Assembly: GCF_049243985.1 (NCBI RefSeq)
Contig: NC_135369.1
Location: 21,230,533 to 21,294,532 of the forward strand
Origin: Paroedura picta
Taxonomy: Eukaryota; Chordata; Lepidosauria; Squamata; Gekkonidae
Reading direction: 5' to 3'
DNA: 64,000 nt
Below, piece after piece: positions 34,001 to 42,620 of this stretch. A model generated the notes under the pieces. It was given only the letters and a program-made list of their open reading frames with translations, had not been told where the DNA came from and did no database searches. The translations under genes were made by a program, and so were the position numbers. Every line of letters begins with the position of its first letter. Within the stretch, counting starts at the first letter, position 1.

Positions 34001-34670
34001 GGAGACCACTTCTGTGCAAAGATTCATTTGAACTCAGAACGGATTGAGACACACACTAACTGTCAAGATGGGCACCCATGTAGAAACAGAAAAGAGCAAG
34101 AGTCGGGTAGCACCTGAAAGTCTAGCACAATTAGTGAAAAACGAGCCGTGACTCACGGAAGCTCATAACCTGATGCCATTTTGTTAGCCTGTCAGGTACT
34201 ATTGGGACTCTTGCTCTTTGCTACCAACTGCTCGCCTGTGCCCCGGGGCTCAGTAACGACGTCCTGGGACTCCAGGGAAAGGCGTCTCTCTGCTCCTCAC
34301 CTGAGTTCTGACTCGCTTCGTATCCGTCGTCGCGTTTCTCCCTCTTTAGTCGCCTCCCCGCTTCGGCCGCTCCTTCCTGGCCCCCGGCGGCAGCACTGCT
34401 GCCGGCGCCCCCGCGACTCCCCCGAGAGGACGACTCGTCCGCCCCGCTCCGGCGGCTGCTCCGCTCGCCCCGGCTGCGGCTGCGCTTGCTCCGCCGCTCT
34501 CGCCCACTCTCGCCGCTGCTCCGGTGCTTGTGCTTCTTGTGCTCGCGGTGGCGGGAGGAGGACGACGTGGCGGTGGCATTGCCGGCCCCAGAGGAAGGGG
34601 GCTGCGGGGGAGCCACGGGCGGCTCTTCAGAGGCTTCTCCCCGCTCCCGGTGCCGCTTGGAGGAGCCCAT
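10094..34670 (-). CDS. SART1: SART1, U4/U6.U5 tri-snRNP-associated protein 1 (Snu66 family), complete (20 coding exons)
   Basis: Exons in transcript order: 34301-34670, 32266-32323, 31226-31281, 29267-29393, 28688-28793, 28041-28118, 25475-25577, 22999-23144, 22328-22534, 19119-19240, 18764-18918, 17098-17228, 16306-16476, 13994-14104, 13394-13481, 13134-13224, 12639-12774, 11448-11537, 11027-11148, 10094-10112. Phases add up to 828 codons plus stop (human 800). The start reads MGSSKRHRE, followed by a basic, Ser/Arg-rich region ([11 protein letters not shown]) to about residue 120. A Hub1-binding (HIND-like) segment, [16 protein letters not shown], lies near residues 136-152 and is split by intron 2. 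Downstream are charged coiled-coil stretches ([17 protein letters not shown]), [21 protein letters not shown], and the conserved end [14 protein letters not shown]. The family protein helps recruit the tri-snRNP to form the mature spliceosome, in the nucleus. The last coding exon carries only 18 coding bases plus the rest of a split codon. Confidence 0.96.
10785..10880. mobile_element. Degraded palindromic hAT-type MITE
   Basis: The stretch tggcccaactgtggctctcg and tactacaattaccatgagcc resemble the CAGGGGTAGTC family, but the ends and duplication are lost. In SART1 intron 19. Confidence 0.45.
11408..11434. repeat. (TC)n microsatellite
   Basis: Simple CT repeat just inside SART1 intron 18, a few bases from the exon 18 donor. 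Confidence 0.85.
13062..13094. repeat. (TG)n(TC)n microsatellite
   Basis: Compound dinucleotide repeat in SART1 intron 16, about 40 bp from exon 16. Confidence 0.85.
13500..13538. repeat. G-run plus (GA)14 repeat at a SART1 acceptor
   Basis: On the SART1 transcript strand this is (TC)14 followed by 12 C, 19 bases before the exon 15 acceptor tgtgtag. It is probably that acceptor's pyrimidine tract. Confidence 0.8.
13683..13742 (+). repeat. Two-copy 30-bp tandem duplication
   Basis: Two units beginning caataa and ending gctgggtggtaa differ at one base, so the duplication is recent. In SART1 intron 14. Confidence 0.9.
14385..14575 (-). repeat. MIR-like SINE
   Basis: Reverse MIR features: 'gattggcccaaggtgagtca', 'gtggggatttgaatgcagat' and 'cacttaaccactggcaccgc'. 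Confidence 0.6.
14725..14880 (-). repeat. L2-like LINE fragment
   Basis: Phrases such as 'tagccttaaagattaagacc' and 'aagccaaccagtaaccaatt' correspond to the element at 43265-43700. Confidence 0.5.
14952..15245 (-). repeat. CR1-group LINE 3' fragment
   Basis: Reversed CR1 terminus (tagaatcatagagttggaag) followed by ccaaaaatctccagaatcca, close to the copy at 2509. Confidence 0.8.
15779..16052 (-). repeat. Sauria-type SINE
   Basis: Complete reverse copy, from agaagagttggttcttatat to the head accacaacaccatactggct, in SART1 intron 13. Confidence 0.9.
16477..17097. other. SART1 intron 12, nothing recognised
   Basis: GC-rich intron sequence without an identified repeat or RNA. Confidence 0.4.
17726..17780 (+). 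repeat. 14-bp minisatellite, four units
   Basis: TGTATCACTTTGGG repeats nearly exactly four times, with one unit lacking a base. Confidence 0.9.
18410..18570 (+). repeat. L2-like LINE 3' end
   Basis: 'aacccaccatgagccttccc gggagtggcggg' followed by an AATAAAT-rich tail is the usual 3' end of L2-like elements in lizards. Confidence 0.5.
19636..19919. mobile_element. Composite hAT-type element carrying captured DNA
   Basis: A complete palindromic MITE (19636-19775) is followed by about 125 bp of other DNA and then a second MITE end, ccacaggttgactacccctg, ending at 19919. The outer ends, not the inner pair, are flanked by an 8-bp duplication: ccccagag at 19628-19635 and tcccagag at 19920-19927. 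The inner 3' flank, ctctaagg, does not match. The carried DNA matches sequence beside the MITE at 24196 in reverse. Confidence 0.75.
20104..20450 (+). mobile_element. hAT-type MITE, gagaaacccctgaaa family
   Basis: Starts agcagccttgctcaactttg, contains 'gagaaacccctgaaacattc' and 'aagaaaccccagggtgtttg', and ends near aaaccttggcttgg. Relatives are at 21176, 21960, 24455, 30295, 44850, 47186 and 59706. Confidence 0.7.
20658..20792. mobile_element. Palindromic hAT-type MITE, copy 4
   Basis: Ends tgggggtagtcaacctgtgg and its complement; perfect 8-bp duplication ctgtagcg at 20650 and 20793. In SART1 intron 9. Confidence 0.9.
21176..21512 (+). mobile_element. hAT-type MITE, gagaaacccctgaaa family
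   Basis: From ccgcctccctcaactttttt to aattctgttcaagaaagcct, colinear with the copy at 20104. Confidence 0.7.
21515..21690 (+). repeat. MIR-like or tRNA-derived SINE
   Basis: Contains gactcaggttcaaatgccca (B-box-like), 'ctcactgggtgattttgggc' and 'cctcacagggttgctgtgat'. Confidence 0.55.
21690..21959 (-). repeat. Sauria-type SINE joined to MITE sequence
   Basis: Reverse copy whose head (cgacaccaaactggt) runs straight into gggagttaatttttagtat of the gagaaacccctgaaa MITE, the same join as at 24706. Confidence 0.85.
21960..22108 (-). mobile_element. Internal piece of the gagaaacccctgaaa MITE
   Basis: Reads in reverse the section from 24545 to 24706, including the Sauria SINE join. A C-run lies at 22039. 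Confidence 0.7.
22109..22206 (-). repeat. Sauria-type SINE, 5' half
   Basis: From aaggtcccccagctggctgc to ctacaccaaactggctct; the 3' half is absent. Confidence 0.85.
23212..23282 (-). repeat. tRNA-derived SINE (family C), head only
   Basis: In reverse: ctgagcagtagtgcatctcc then ttcccaggttcaaccccc, a clear A/B box pair. Longer copies are at 25250, 43778 and 51970. Confidence 0.6.
23340..23695 (+). repeat. L2-like LINE 3' fragment
   Basis: It encodes remnants such as 'gggctttcttcgttatgaca ctgcaattttggaactcccc' (the GRAF..APTLWNSLP-like end of the ORF), then an AT-rich 3' tail. Confidence 0.5.
23912..24443. mobile_element. Foldback DNA element with nested MITE
   Basis: Outer arms TGGAATGAGAATAATCCAGAG (here to 23932) and their complement at 24424-24443 are bounded by TA on both sides. 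A second inverted pair lies inside, with arms near 24011-24073 and 24116-24178. The palindromic MITE at 24196-24299 is inserted in it. TA flanks hint at a Tc1/mariner-type target but are weak evidence. Confidence 0.55.
24196..24299. mobile_element. Palindromic hAT-type MITE, copy 5 (shortened)
   Basis: A 104-bp foldback with CAGGGGTAGTC ends; flanks ccttagag (24188) and ccttggag (24300) match at 7 of 8. Its left flank is the same DNA carried in the composite at 19636-19919. Confidence 0.85.
24455..25190 (+). mobile_element. hAT-type MITE interrupted by a SINE
   Basis: Left part 24455-24706 begins cagcctttccacaac; right part 25117-25190 ends taaccctggttaagaaagcc tgg. The ends are inverted repeats. 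Between them lies the SINE at 24707-25116. Confidence 0.7.
24707..25116 (+). repeat. Sauria-type SINE with doubled 3' half
   Basis: A full copy runs to ttcttcttc at 24978. It is followed at once by a second 3' half starting aataatcccagagctctctc. The same structure occurs at 55029-55440. Confidence 0.85.
25250..25420 (+). repeat. tRNA-derived SINE (family C)
   Basis: Head gtctcagagatggagcatct, B-box-like gattcccaggttccc, then body 'ctgggcagcctctgctcctc'. Confidence 0.6.
25935..26330 (-). repeat. LINE fragment with a cysteine/histidine motif
   Basis: On the minus strand it encodes [20 protein letters not shown], like the C-terminal Cys/His motif of several LINE ORF2 proteins. The clade was not determined. 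Confidence 0.45.
26331..26415 (-). repeat. CR1 LINE 3' terminus
   Basis: Contains agaatcatagagttggaagg and gtccaaccccctgctcaacg, about 85 bp of the CR1 end. Confidence 0.8.
27155..27445 (-). repeat. L2-like LINE 3' fragment
   Basis: Reverse of the LINE 3' end (attattcaatttgtatccca) and of the ORF end 'gagctccgttttacaggccc'. Confidence 0.4.
29877..30282 (-). mobile_element. CpG-rich segment with a Helitron-like 3' end
   Basis: On the minus strand, a perfect 10-bp hairpin (GCCCGCTGTA, loop tttattt, TACAGCGGGC) is followed by 7 bases and CTAG, then T. This is the 3' signature of Helitrons. A minus-strand TC preceded by A at 30281-30282 could be the 5' end, but this is uncertain. The interior is rich in CpG and in further hairpins. 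It lies in SART1 intron 3. Confidence 0.45.
30295..30455 (-). mobile_element. Fragment of the gagaaacccctgaaa MITE family
   Basis: Contains 'tggccaatgatgag', 'cccaaccatattctgcacc' and the end agttgaggaaggctgctc in reverse. Confidence 0.55.
30902..30989. mobile_element. Palindromic hAT-type MITE, copy 6 (deleted)
   Basis: 88 bp with both ends kept; flanks ctttaaag and ctttaaac match at 7 of 8. In SART1 intron 3. Confidence 0.82.
31282..33640. other. SART1 introns 1 and 2, mostly unique AT-rich DNA
   Basis: Besides exon 2 (32266-32323), no repeat, RNA or coding similarity was recognised. The 33050-33260 part is strongly AT-rich. Confidence 0.4.
33643..33925 (-). repeat. tRNA-derived SINE (family B), full length
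   Basis: From aaaggtaaaggtatcccctg to cgccacaagaggctc; close to the copy at 6649. In SART1 intron 1. Confidence 0.88.
34085..34226. mobile_element. Short inverted-repeat element in SART1 intron 1
   Basis: Ends aaagagcaagagtcgggtag and ggactcttgctcttt are inverted repeats, with agctcataacctgatgcc inside. It ends about 75 bp from the exon 1 donor. Confidence 0.5.
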
Positions 34671-34850
34671 CGCGGCCGACTCCAGCAACAGGCAGCAGGA
34701 AAATGGCGACTCGGCAAAACTAGGAGTGAGATAAACGGCACTTCCTAGTTACTGCGGCTTCGCTTCCGGGTCAAGCACTCAACGTCCGATCCGCGTGCGA
34801 AAGACGTCCGCCTCAGTCTTTAGGAGCGAGCAAGTGGGTTCCGGCATGTA
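34671..34850 (-). promoter_or_regulatory. SART1: SART1 promoter and 5' UTR
   Basis: Immediately upstream of the SART1 ATG the DNA is CpG-rich. It contains an AAATGGCG (YY1-like) motif at 34701, a CTTCCGGG (ETS-type) site at 34762 and a GCGTGCGAA stretch near 34793. No TATA box is seen. The CpG density continues through the 370-bp first coding exon, so the island spans about 34300-34850. Confidence 0.6.
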
Positions 34851-35219
34851 AACATCGGCGGGGAAAGATAGTGTCTTTAATTTGTTGTTGAAGAAAATAG
34901 CTGGAAACCATTAAAAGAGGTAGAGAGGGAAAAGGCAGTGATTTTTCGTTTTTAGCCATTCATTAAGGGGGGAGGAGTGGAAGAGACACACTAAATTCTA
35001 ATTGTATCTATTGAAAGCCCTGAGTGAGAAATGCAGAAAATTGTGGTCTATTTGTCCAATATAGCCTTCAGCAGTCCCTAGGTTTTGCTTACATTAGAGA
35101 ATGTATTTGTTATATTTATTTTAAAACCCTATTTTTCTTGTTTCACTAAGCAATATTTTGTTTCATATTTTCCTTCCTTCCCCCCCTTCTCTTTTCCCTT
35201 TGTTGTATTATTTCTCAGT

Positions 35220-35660
35220 TGTTGTTAGGTGTGAAGTCATGTCTGACCTATCGTGACCCCATGGACAATGATCCTCCAGCCCTTCTTGTCCTCTACCATT
35301 CCCCGGAGTCCATTTAAGTTTGCACCAACTGCTTCAGTGACTATATCCAGCCATTCTCTGTCGTCCCCTTCTTCTTTTGCCCTCAATCGCTCCCAGCATT
35401 AGGCTCTTCTCCAGGGAGTCCTTCCTTCTCATGAGGCGGCCAAAGTATTTGAGTTTCATCTTCAGGATCTGGCCTTCTAAGGAGAGTCAGGGCTGATCTC
35501 CTCTAGGACTGACCGGTTTGTTCGCCTTGTAGTCCAAGGGACTCGCAAGAGTCTTCTCCAGCACCAGAGTTCAAAAGCCTCAATTCTTTGACTCTCGGCC
35601 TTCCTTATGGTCCAACTTTCACAGCCATACATTGCAACTGGGAATACCTATTTATCAGTA
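35220..35660 (-). repeat. BovB/RTE-like LINE fragment
   Basis: Phrases such as 'cttatggtccaactttcaca gccatacattgcaactggga' and 'ttctcatgaggcggccaaag' are the reverse strand of RTE/BovB ORF2. BovB is common in squamates and is the usual partner of Sauria SINEs. Confidence 0.65.
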
Positions 35661-35814
35661 GTTAACTGCATTTTAAGTTCTCCAGGTTCTTATCGGTCTT
35701 GCCAGGTGTATTCTTTTATTCAGCAACATCCCTCCTTACATCATTTAAGCATGATAGTTCTTTCAGCTAAAGGTGCACTAGAAAACTTTAATAATTTTGC
35801 AATATATTGGCAAT

Positions 35815-36082
35815 AGAAGAAGGAATTGGTTTTTATAAGCCATGTTTCTGTACTGGAAGAAGTCTCAAAGTGGCTTACAATTGCCTACCCTTTCATCTCC
35901 CCACAACAGACACCCTGTGAGGGAGGTAAGGCTGAGAGAGCCCTGATATTACTGCTTGGTCAGAACAGCTCTATCAGTGCTGTGAGAATTCCAAAGTCAC
36001 CCAGCTGGCTGCGTGTGGAGGAGTGGGGAAGGCTCACCAGATTAGAAGTCACTGCTCTTAATCACTATACCAAGCTTGCTCT
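35815..36082 (-). repeat. Sauria-type SINE, diverged
   Basis: Reverse copy with many substitutions (gaaggaattggtttttataa to tcactataccaagcttgctc), so probably older than the others. Confidence 0.8.
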
Positions 36083-36149
36083 CCCTATACCAAGCTGGCT
36101 TTTGAGGTTCAAAACACACCTCAGCAGCTGTCAACAAGCAGACCACATG

Positions 36150-36330
36150 TGTAAGGTTGCCAGCTCCTGTTTGGGAAATACTTGGAGATTTCAGGGGTGG
36201 AGCATGAGGATGGTGAGTTTGAGGTGAGGAGGGGAGGGACTCCAGCTAGGGTATAATGCCGTAGAGTCCATTCTGCAAAGCATCCATTTTCTCACAGTAA
36301 ACTGATCTCTGTTTCCTGCCAAGCAATAAT
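36150..36330. mobile_element. Third copy of the ggattgccaac-family element
   Basis: Contains aaggttgccagctcctgttt, 'cttggagatttcaggggtgg' and 'agggtataatgccgtagagt'. Confidence 0.55.
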
Positions 36331-36734
36331 GGCTGGCAAAAAGTATGTGTGATTTTAGTGTTCATGTAGCTGCATTGTTATGGGTGTTAGTGGTATTTGA
36401 GGACTCAACAATCTGTCTTGGAATTTTAGAAGACTTGTACACAGCCATATTTTCTGTTTAAAACACTTTTGAGTTCTGGCTGTTGAAGGAAAATTTGGAT
36501 GAGGGAATAAACTGCAACAATGTGTGTTTTCTAAATGAAAAATCATACAGCTTTATCAAGTATGCTTTTATCCCACCATTACTCCAAGAACTGCAGGGTA
36601 GCATACATGGGTCTCCCCTTCTCTTGTTAGGTATACTGCATTTCTTCATACATTGTTTTTATATGTCAAAGAAACTGTATTATCTCCCTGGTAAATTGTT
36701 GTCTTTTTTGGACCTTTGAGGTACCTTGTTTGTT

Positions 36735-36890
36735 TATTTAATTTTCTATTCCACTCTCCCTCCAAGCATCTGAAGTTCTTCCTGTTATATTCACAGTAAC
36801 CTTGTAAGGTAGGATCAGCTGAAAGGCAAGTGAGTGACCTGGGGCTACCAGATAACAGTAATGGCAAAGTGGGAGTTGAACTATGGTTTC
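36735..36890 (-). repeat. MIR-like SINE, degraded
   Basis: Reverse MIR features: 'cagtaaccttgtaaggtagg', 'gagtgacctggggctaccag' and 'gcaaagtgggagttgaacta'. Confidence 0.5.
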
Positions 36891-37020
36891 CCTAGACATA
36901 CACTGATAATCTATCAATTATGTATCTAAACTCTCTTTTTAATTTGGTTTAATGATCTGTGTTGGGGGAAGGTTGATATTAATGGCTTTAAAATGTGACT
37001 TTACCATGTATGTTCTAAAT

Positions 37021-37438
37021 CAGTGGTCCCCAACCTTTTTATCACCGGGGACCACTCAACGCTTGAGAATTTTACTGAAGCCCGGTGGGGGGGGTAGTTT
37101 ACTCCTCTACTCTCAACCACTGCCCTAACGCTCTCTGATCGCTATGGTAATGTTTAAACATCCCTTCAAAATAAGATGCAGACACGCCACAACAATGAAC
37201 ATAAGGAACATTTTATTTTCATGGAAATTTTAACTCATGACAATGACAAATCAATGGGAACCCTGAGCTTGTTTCTCTGCAACGAGATAGTCCCATCTGG
37301 GAGTGATGGGAGACAATGACACCCGAAGTGTGTTGTAAAGGGCCGTGGGGGGGGGATGAATTAAAGGGCTGGGGGGGAGAAGGCGTCCTTCGCGGCCCAC
37401 CTCCAATTAGTCCATGGACCACAGGTTGGGGATCGCTA
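37021..37438. mobile_element. Non-autonomous hAT element, 418 bp
   Basis: Ends cagtggtccccaacctttt and accacaggttggggatcgcta are inverted repeats. A perfect 8-bp duplication, ttctaaat, flanks it at 37013-37020 and 37439-37446. No transposase reading frame is present. Confidence 0.88.
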
Positions 37439-37439
37439 T

Positions 37440-38290
37440 TCTAAATCGTTCGCTATCTTAGAAACTCTTGTGGGGTCAGAAAGGTGGTATATATATTTGA
37501 TAAATGACAAATATCATGCTTCCTGTTGTACAAGTAAGTACAATGCTCATCTTAGTTACTGGAACAGTGAACTATCATCAGGGTTCCATTCTATTTATTT
37601 ATATTTATATACCGCCCTCCCCGGAGGCTCCCCAGGGCAGGAGGGAGAAGGACCATTCTAAAAGTGAAAACTGAGTGGGTAGCAGTTGAATGCATTTTGT
37701 CTTTAGCACATTTTGTATCTGCATGTACATGCATGTTAACATACTGCGCAATGCACAGCATGTCATGTCACAAATTGCAGCTGCTGAGATATATTGTAAG
37801 CGATAAATAACATTGTAGGACAATTATGCTTTCCAAATATGTCAGTTGACTTAAAGAACGATTGCTCTTTTGTTGTTAAAATCAGTTTAAATACCAGGTT
37901 GTTGGGGAATAATTGAGGACAATATAAAGTACACCCTACAGCTATGTGTAATAGTGCGCCTTGTGAAGTGATCCTTCATAAATAAGATTATTACAACACA
38001 TGCATGTCTATATTTTCATTTGGGGCTCATTTACTGCAAAGTATTGTGCAATCTTTGACTGCTTGAAAACATCACACTAAATGCTAAGCATGTCAAACTG
38101 GAAAGATTTCTAATGTTCCAGTATCTTAGATATTAATTGTCACTTTGCATATGCTCAGAAGCACTTTGATCACAATTACTGGTAAAGTAGTGGCCTGGGG
38201 GAAAAAGTTCAAAACGGGTGGGGCAATTGAAAAAGGAAATGGGAGGGCCTTCACCTTTCAACCTAATCCGCTCCCTCATTCTTTAGCTTG
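37440..38290. other. SART1-DEDD spacer, little recognised
   Basis: A LINE 3'-end scrap (tttatataccgccctccccg, reverse) lies at 37585-37645. The rest is AT-rich and unassigned. Confidence 0.4.
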
Positions 38291-38541
38291 CCTTTCCTCG
38301 CCACTGCTGTTTTCAGCCCTAGATGGCGCTTAACTGCAATTATCCCAATAGTGGTGAAGTCAGCTGGGCATGCCCTCAACAAATATGGCTTCTCGGATGT
38401 GAATCGCTTTGTTGCTGTTCCAGTGTCAAAAATGGCGAGGGAGGCGACTTCGACCTGACCGGAAAAGGGAAAAGAGGGGAGGAAGTGAAGGAAGTAGGTC
38501 GCTGGGTCGGCGGATGCCCGGATTCAGGCAGCCCTGCCTCG
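38290..38541 (+). promoter_or_regulatory. DEDD: Likely DEDD promoter and untranslated exon 1
   Basis: This CpG-rich block sits between AT-rich flanks. It carries several ATGGC motifs of the YY1 type (agatggcgct at 38322, aaaatggcgagg at 38430) and GGAAGT near 38480. A good donor, ctgcctcg|gtaaga, falls at 38541/38542 and fits the acceptor at 53662 of the first coding exon. Assignment to DEDD rests on orientation and being the only island before DEDD; no transcript was available. Confidence 0.55.
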
Positions 38542-41500
38542 GTAAGAGGGAGGTGCCGGTTGCCCGGATGTTCCTCCCGCTCCAGTCCCGGCCGAGGCTC
38601 GGTCAGAACCGGGGGAAGAGAAGCTGATGGATCCAATATGGCTGCCCTGATGGCCCTCAGGAGAGAGTGAGAGAGGCCTAGACGGCAAAGCCCGGCCCTG
38701 AGCGGAGGGGGGAAGGTGGGGAGGGGGGCTTGAGGTCTGTCTGGCGGAGGGTGCGTGGAAGGAAAGGGGGGCAGGAGGGAGAAGGACCGGCCCAGCCCCA
38801 CCCCCACCCCCGGGTTGGCCAGGCCACCTTCCCCTCGCCTACCTGAAGGAGGTGGCGGGGGCACAGCAAGGCATTCTGGACTAGTAGGGAAAGGGAGGGA
38901 AGAATACCTTTCAGCCTAATCCCCCCTGAAAAGTTAACCATCCTCCCTTCTTTCATTATTAATAGGAGAGGGGAAAACTGCCCTCCCCCCGTTACATGGT
39001 AGTTGCTGTCCCTGCTTTCTCCACTTGGCCACCACCCAAGGCAGTGAGGTTAATAGAAAGGGGAGATAAAATTAGTGGGGGAAAGGAAAGACAGTTCACC
39101 TCCCCTAGAAAGTTATTCCTTGCCCTTCCTGTCTGCTGGGGTGGGTCTGGCAAACAGAAGGGTCTCAGACAGTTTGAAAAATAGGGGTGGTGTTTGGAAT
39201 AGTTTGGAATAGGGGTGGTGTTCACATTAAGGGTGAAGGGCTTTCAAGAAGTGAACAGGCAGGGAAGGGATTGTGGAATCTGGGCCAAGCCCTAGGAAAC
39301 CCTGCACTGTGTTTGTGTGGTTTCCCCTACGCGTGTGATTATTAATCTTGTTGGTCTTGATTTTTTTTTCTTATTAAGCAGGAGGTAGGGCAAAGGAAGA
39401 GTAAAGTTGCAGGAAAAGAGGAGGAGGAGGAAGAGGTGGCATTGCATGGGCAGTTTAGAGTGCAGTTGCTTATGATTGCAGGCTTTAAAAGTGCCGCAAT
39501 CTGAAATCTGCATGTTCCTCTCGGTGTTTCAGATAAACAAATATAACGTCACAGTTGTATGCATGTTTACTTGGAAGTGAGTCCCACTGTTTTCAGTGGG
39601 GCTTACACCCTGGTAAGTGTACATAGGACTGCAGCCCAAGTTTTCCTTGTGACTGAATGGGAAAATGAAGAAAATAGGAGGGTATGTATGATAAAGAATA
39701 GAACTGTTGGGATTTTTTTTGTACATATATTGATTGAGAGAATGCCTGCCAGAGAATGCCTGCCTGTTCAGATGTCCCCCAACTCCATATGACTAGACTA
39801 AGGACCTTTGTTTCTGATAATCCCTTCTTAGTTTAGCCATATATGCTAGGGAGACATATTTTGTAGGCTTGGATTTGTAATGTGTTAAAGTTGTGCAAAA
39901 GTAACTGATCTCAACAGAGAAATTCTAAGGCTGATTTGCTTTGGAATAAATCAGGTTGTTGAAAGTTTAATATAGGTTTTGTGACGTTCTGGGGAGGGAG
40001 AGTCTGTGTTCACCAATCCTGTGGATTAAAAGTGTTATAAAAAGTTGTTGGGAGAAAAAGAAAGCCCTAAAACCTATTCATTGCAAATATGTGGGGCAGG
40101 GAGGGGGAGAATCCCAAGTGAAAGGGAAGTTTAAAAAATATGCACTTCAAGTTTTTATGATTACCCCGCTGGGCTTTTATAGATTTTCATCTCAAAAGTC
40201 ACTGAAATATTAAGCAAGCTCAGGGGAGATGATTGCCTGTATTTGGGTGTTAATAGAGATGCACTAGCTGGTGGTAAGAAAAAAGAGAGAAGAGATTTAA
40301 AACCGAAATACCTTTCCTGGAGTTCATTGTGGATAGCTTGGGGCTTTTTACAGTCATCCTTTGTGTGATTTCTTTTTAAATCAAAAGGGAGTAGAAATGG
40401 CTAGTTGTGTGAGGGGTCAGGATGTTCTACGATCATGCATTGACAGTCTTGCTTTAGACTCGCTCAGAATGTCTCTGAGCACATTTGCAAATATTTTCTT
40501 TTTGCTTTTCCCCCTTAAATTCGAAAAAGTAAAGCGAAGTGGGCTAGAGATTTGGTACATTCACGTTTGGCCCTCCGGGTGCTGCTGCCTGCGCAAGACT
40601 GGATCTGAGCGTGGCGAACAGGGACACTCGGAAGTACAAGAGGACTTAAGGTTAGTTTTACCCTGTCTTTTGTGTTGGTTATTTACAATGACTTTTACCA
40701 TGTTTTTTGCATGCTGCTTTCTTCCTGACCTCTGTCATAATATGCTTGGTGAGGATTCACCCTCCCCCCCCCCTTGCTCTTCCCATCGCTATATTAGTAT
40801 AAGGAGAGAGAGGCTGTGGCTGGCTGCCTTCCTGGTGGCTGGCCTGCCTTTTTAGAGTGCACCACGACTGAGCTCCTGGAGCTCTCAAAGAATCGGTGGC
40901 TGGAAAGAATCCCCTTCTTGAATGCAGCTCTTGGCTACCTTCGTAAGTGGAATAGGGAGCTTGGAGGTTGTTTTTCACTGCTTGCCTGGATTGTTAGGAG
41001 TACATGAGAGTGGAGCACAGCTTGTCACCACAACCTGCTTTGTTTCGGGGGACTTATTTCGTGAACTTCACAAATCCATATGGCGTGTGTGCAGCTGATT
41101 TATGAAATGGATTTGGGAGCTGTGCCTCTTGAGGCTGCTGAGTCACGGTGGCCTTTTGGCAAATGCTTTTGTCTCACAGCTTGGGTGCCGAAACTGTATT
41201 GTTGGGATGAGTCCCCATCAAGGGCTCCGATGAACTCCGCCAGAAGGATTGTAAGAGGCTGTAGCTCAGTGGCAGAATGGCTCTTGGGTTGCAGGGTTGG
41301 TCTTTGTGTGTTGCCAGGTTTAAAGTTGGTGTATCACAGGGTCTCAGACCCAGGGTCAGCTGCATTACCTTGAAAATCTTTACAGGTGAGCGTTGTTCTC
41401 CCCTTACTGCAGATGAGTGACTGAAGCAGAGAGTGTCTTGGACCACTTAACTGCATTGAGATTTGAGTCAATTAAACTCTGGTGTGAGCTCTTGGAATGC
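38542..41500. other. First 3 kb of the presumed DEDD intron 1
   Basis: No known repeat was recognised apart from a possible short tRNA-like stretch at 41252-41345. A candidate alternative exon is listed at 40577. Confidence 0.35.
40577..40650 (+). other. Candidate alternative untranslated exon of DEDD
   Basis: A moderately GC-rich stretch ends in gaggacttaag|gttagt, a usable donor, 2 kb inside the presumed first intron. There is no protein similarity. It could be an alternative DEDD 5' exon or chance. Confidence 0.2.
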
Positions 41501-41520
41501 ATATCAGCAAGCTTTTAAAG

Positions 41521-41656
41521 CAGGGGTAGTCAACCTGTGGTCCTCCAGATGTTCATGGACTACAATTCCCATGAGCCCCTGCCAGCAAATGCTGGCAGGG
41601 GCTCATGGGAATTGTAGTCCATGAACATCTGGAGGACCACAGGTTGGCTACCGCTG
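41521..41656. mobile_element. Palindromic hAT-type MITE, copy 7
   Basis: A 136-bp near-perfect foldback with perfect 8-bp duplication ttttaaag at 41513 and 41657. Confidence 0.92.
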
Positions 41657-41744
41657 TTTTAAAGTGTACCTTTCCCTCACAATCGGAGAGAGCCTGCACA
41701 TGAGCGAGTTGGAGAGGGGGTGGATGGAACCACCATTGGATTTA

Positions 41745-42620
41745 ATTGATCAGGTTCTGCAGTTTTTGTTCAAATGGCTCTCACGATTCTACAGGGAGGC
41801 TGTAGAAACCCTGAATCAGGATCTGGAGGCAGTTTCAGAATGGATAAGGACTAATGAACTGAAGCTTTAATCCTGACAGCGGTGCTACTAGTGGGCAGAA
41901 AGTCTTAGCTGGGGTTTGAGCAGCATCACTGTTCTGGATGGGGGTCATGTTTCCGTTGAAGGACCAGCTCTGTGTTCTGGGCGTGCTTCTGGGTCCAAGC
42001 TTACTGCTGGATAAGCAGGTGGCCAAAGGTGCCTTTCCCAGCTTTGACTGGTTAGCCAGATGTGTGGCCTTTCCTGACCTCAAAAGATCTGGTCACTGCG
42101 GTGCATCCCCTGATAGCATCTAATCTAATCTAGTGCGCTCTATGCAGTACTGCTCCTGAGAAGTGTTTGGAAACTTCAGCTGGCTTGGAATACAGCAGCC
42201 AGGATGTTGACTGGAGTGAGTCCTAGAGACCATATCACCCCCACCTTGGCCCATCTACCCTGGCTCCCACTTGGTTTCCAGGCCCTGTTCCAGATACTCG
42301 TCTTAACTTTCAGAGGCCTTTATGGCTTTGGACCAGCATTCCTGAAGGACTGTCTTCTCCCTTATCAATCTGCTTGAGGGCCTTCTCTGTCATGGCACCA
42401 AAGCTCTGGGACTCTCCCCAGGAAGATTAATCTGCCCTCTTCTGTTGCCACAGCATGTCAAAGGTGAAGACCCTTCTTTGTTGCATCTGGCATTCCCTCA
42501 GTGATCCCTGATTCCTGCCTTATGTTTTGTTGATGTTTTCTTTTTGTATGTGTTTTATCTTTGGCTTTAATTGTTCTCATGATGTGCAATAAAGATCACA
42601 TTTAAAAACCACCATTCTAA
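41745..42620 (+). repeat. L2-like LINE, ORF2 C-terminal part and 3' end
   Basis: In broken frames it encodes LKDQLCVLGVLLGPSLLLD and an adjacent GAFPSFDWL, matching the L2 ORF2 region after the reverse transcriptase. It ends with gtgcaataaagatcacat. Confidence 0.7.

Noticed and set aside
34181-34741. Long plus-strand and alternative minus-strand frames over SART1 exon 1
   Set aside because: Products of high GC content in the conserved first exon; the minus-strand frame starting MGSSK at 34670 is the real one.
40361-40855. 164-codon open frame on the plus strand
   Set aside because: No resemblance to any family I know, poor start context, and it runs through what looks like intron; most likely chance.
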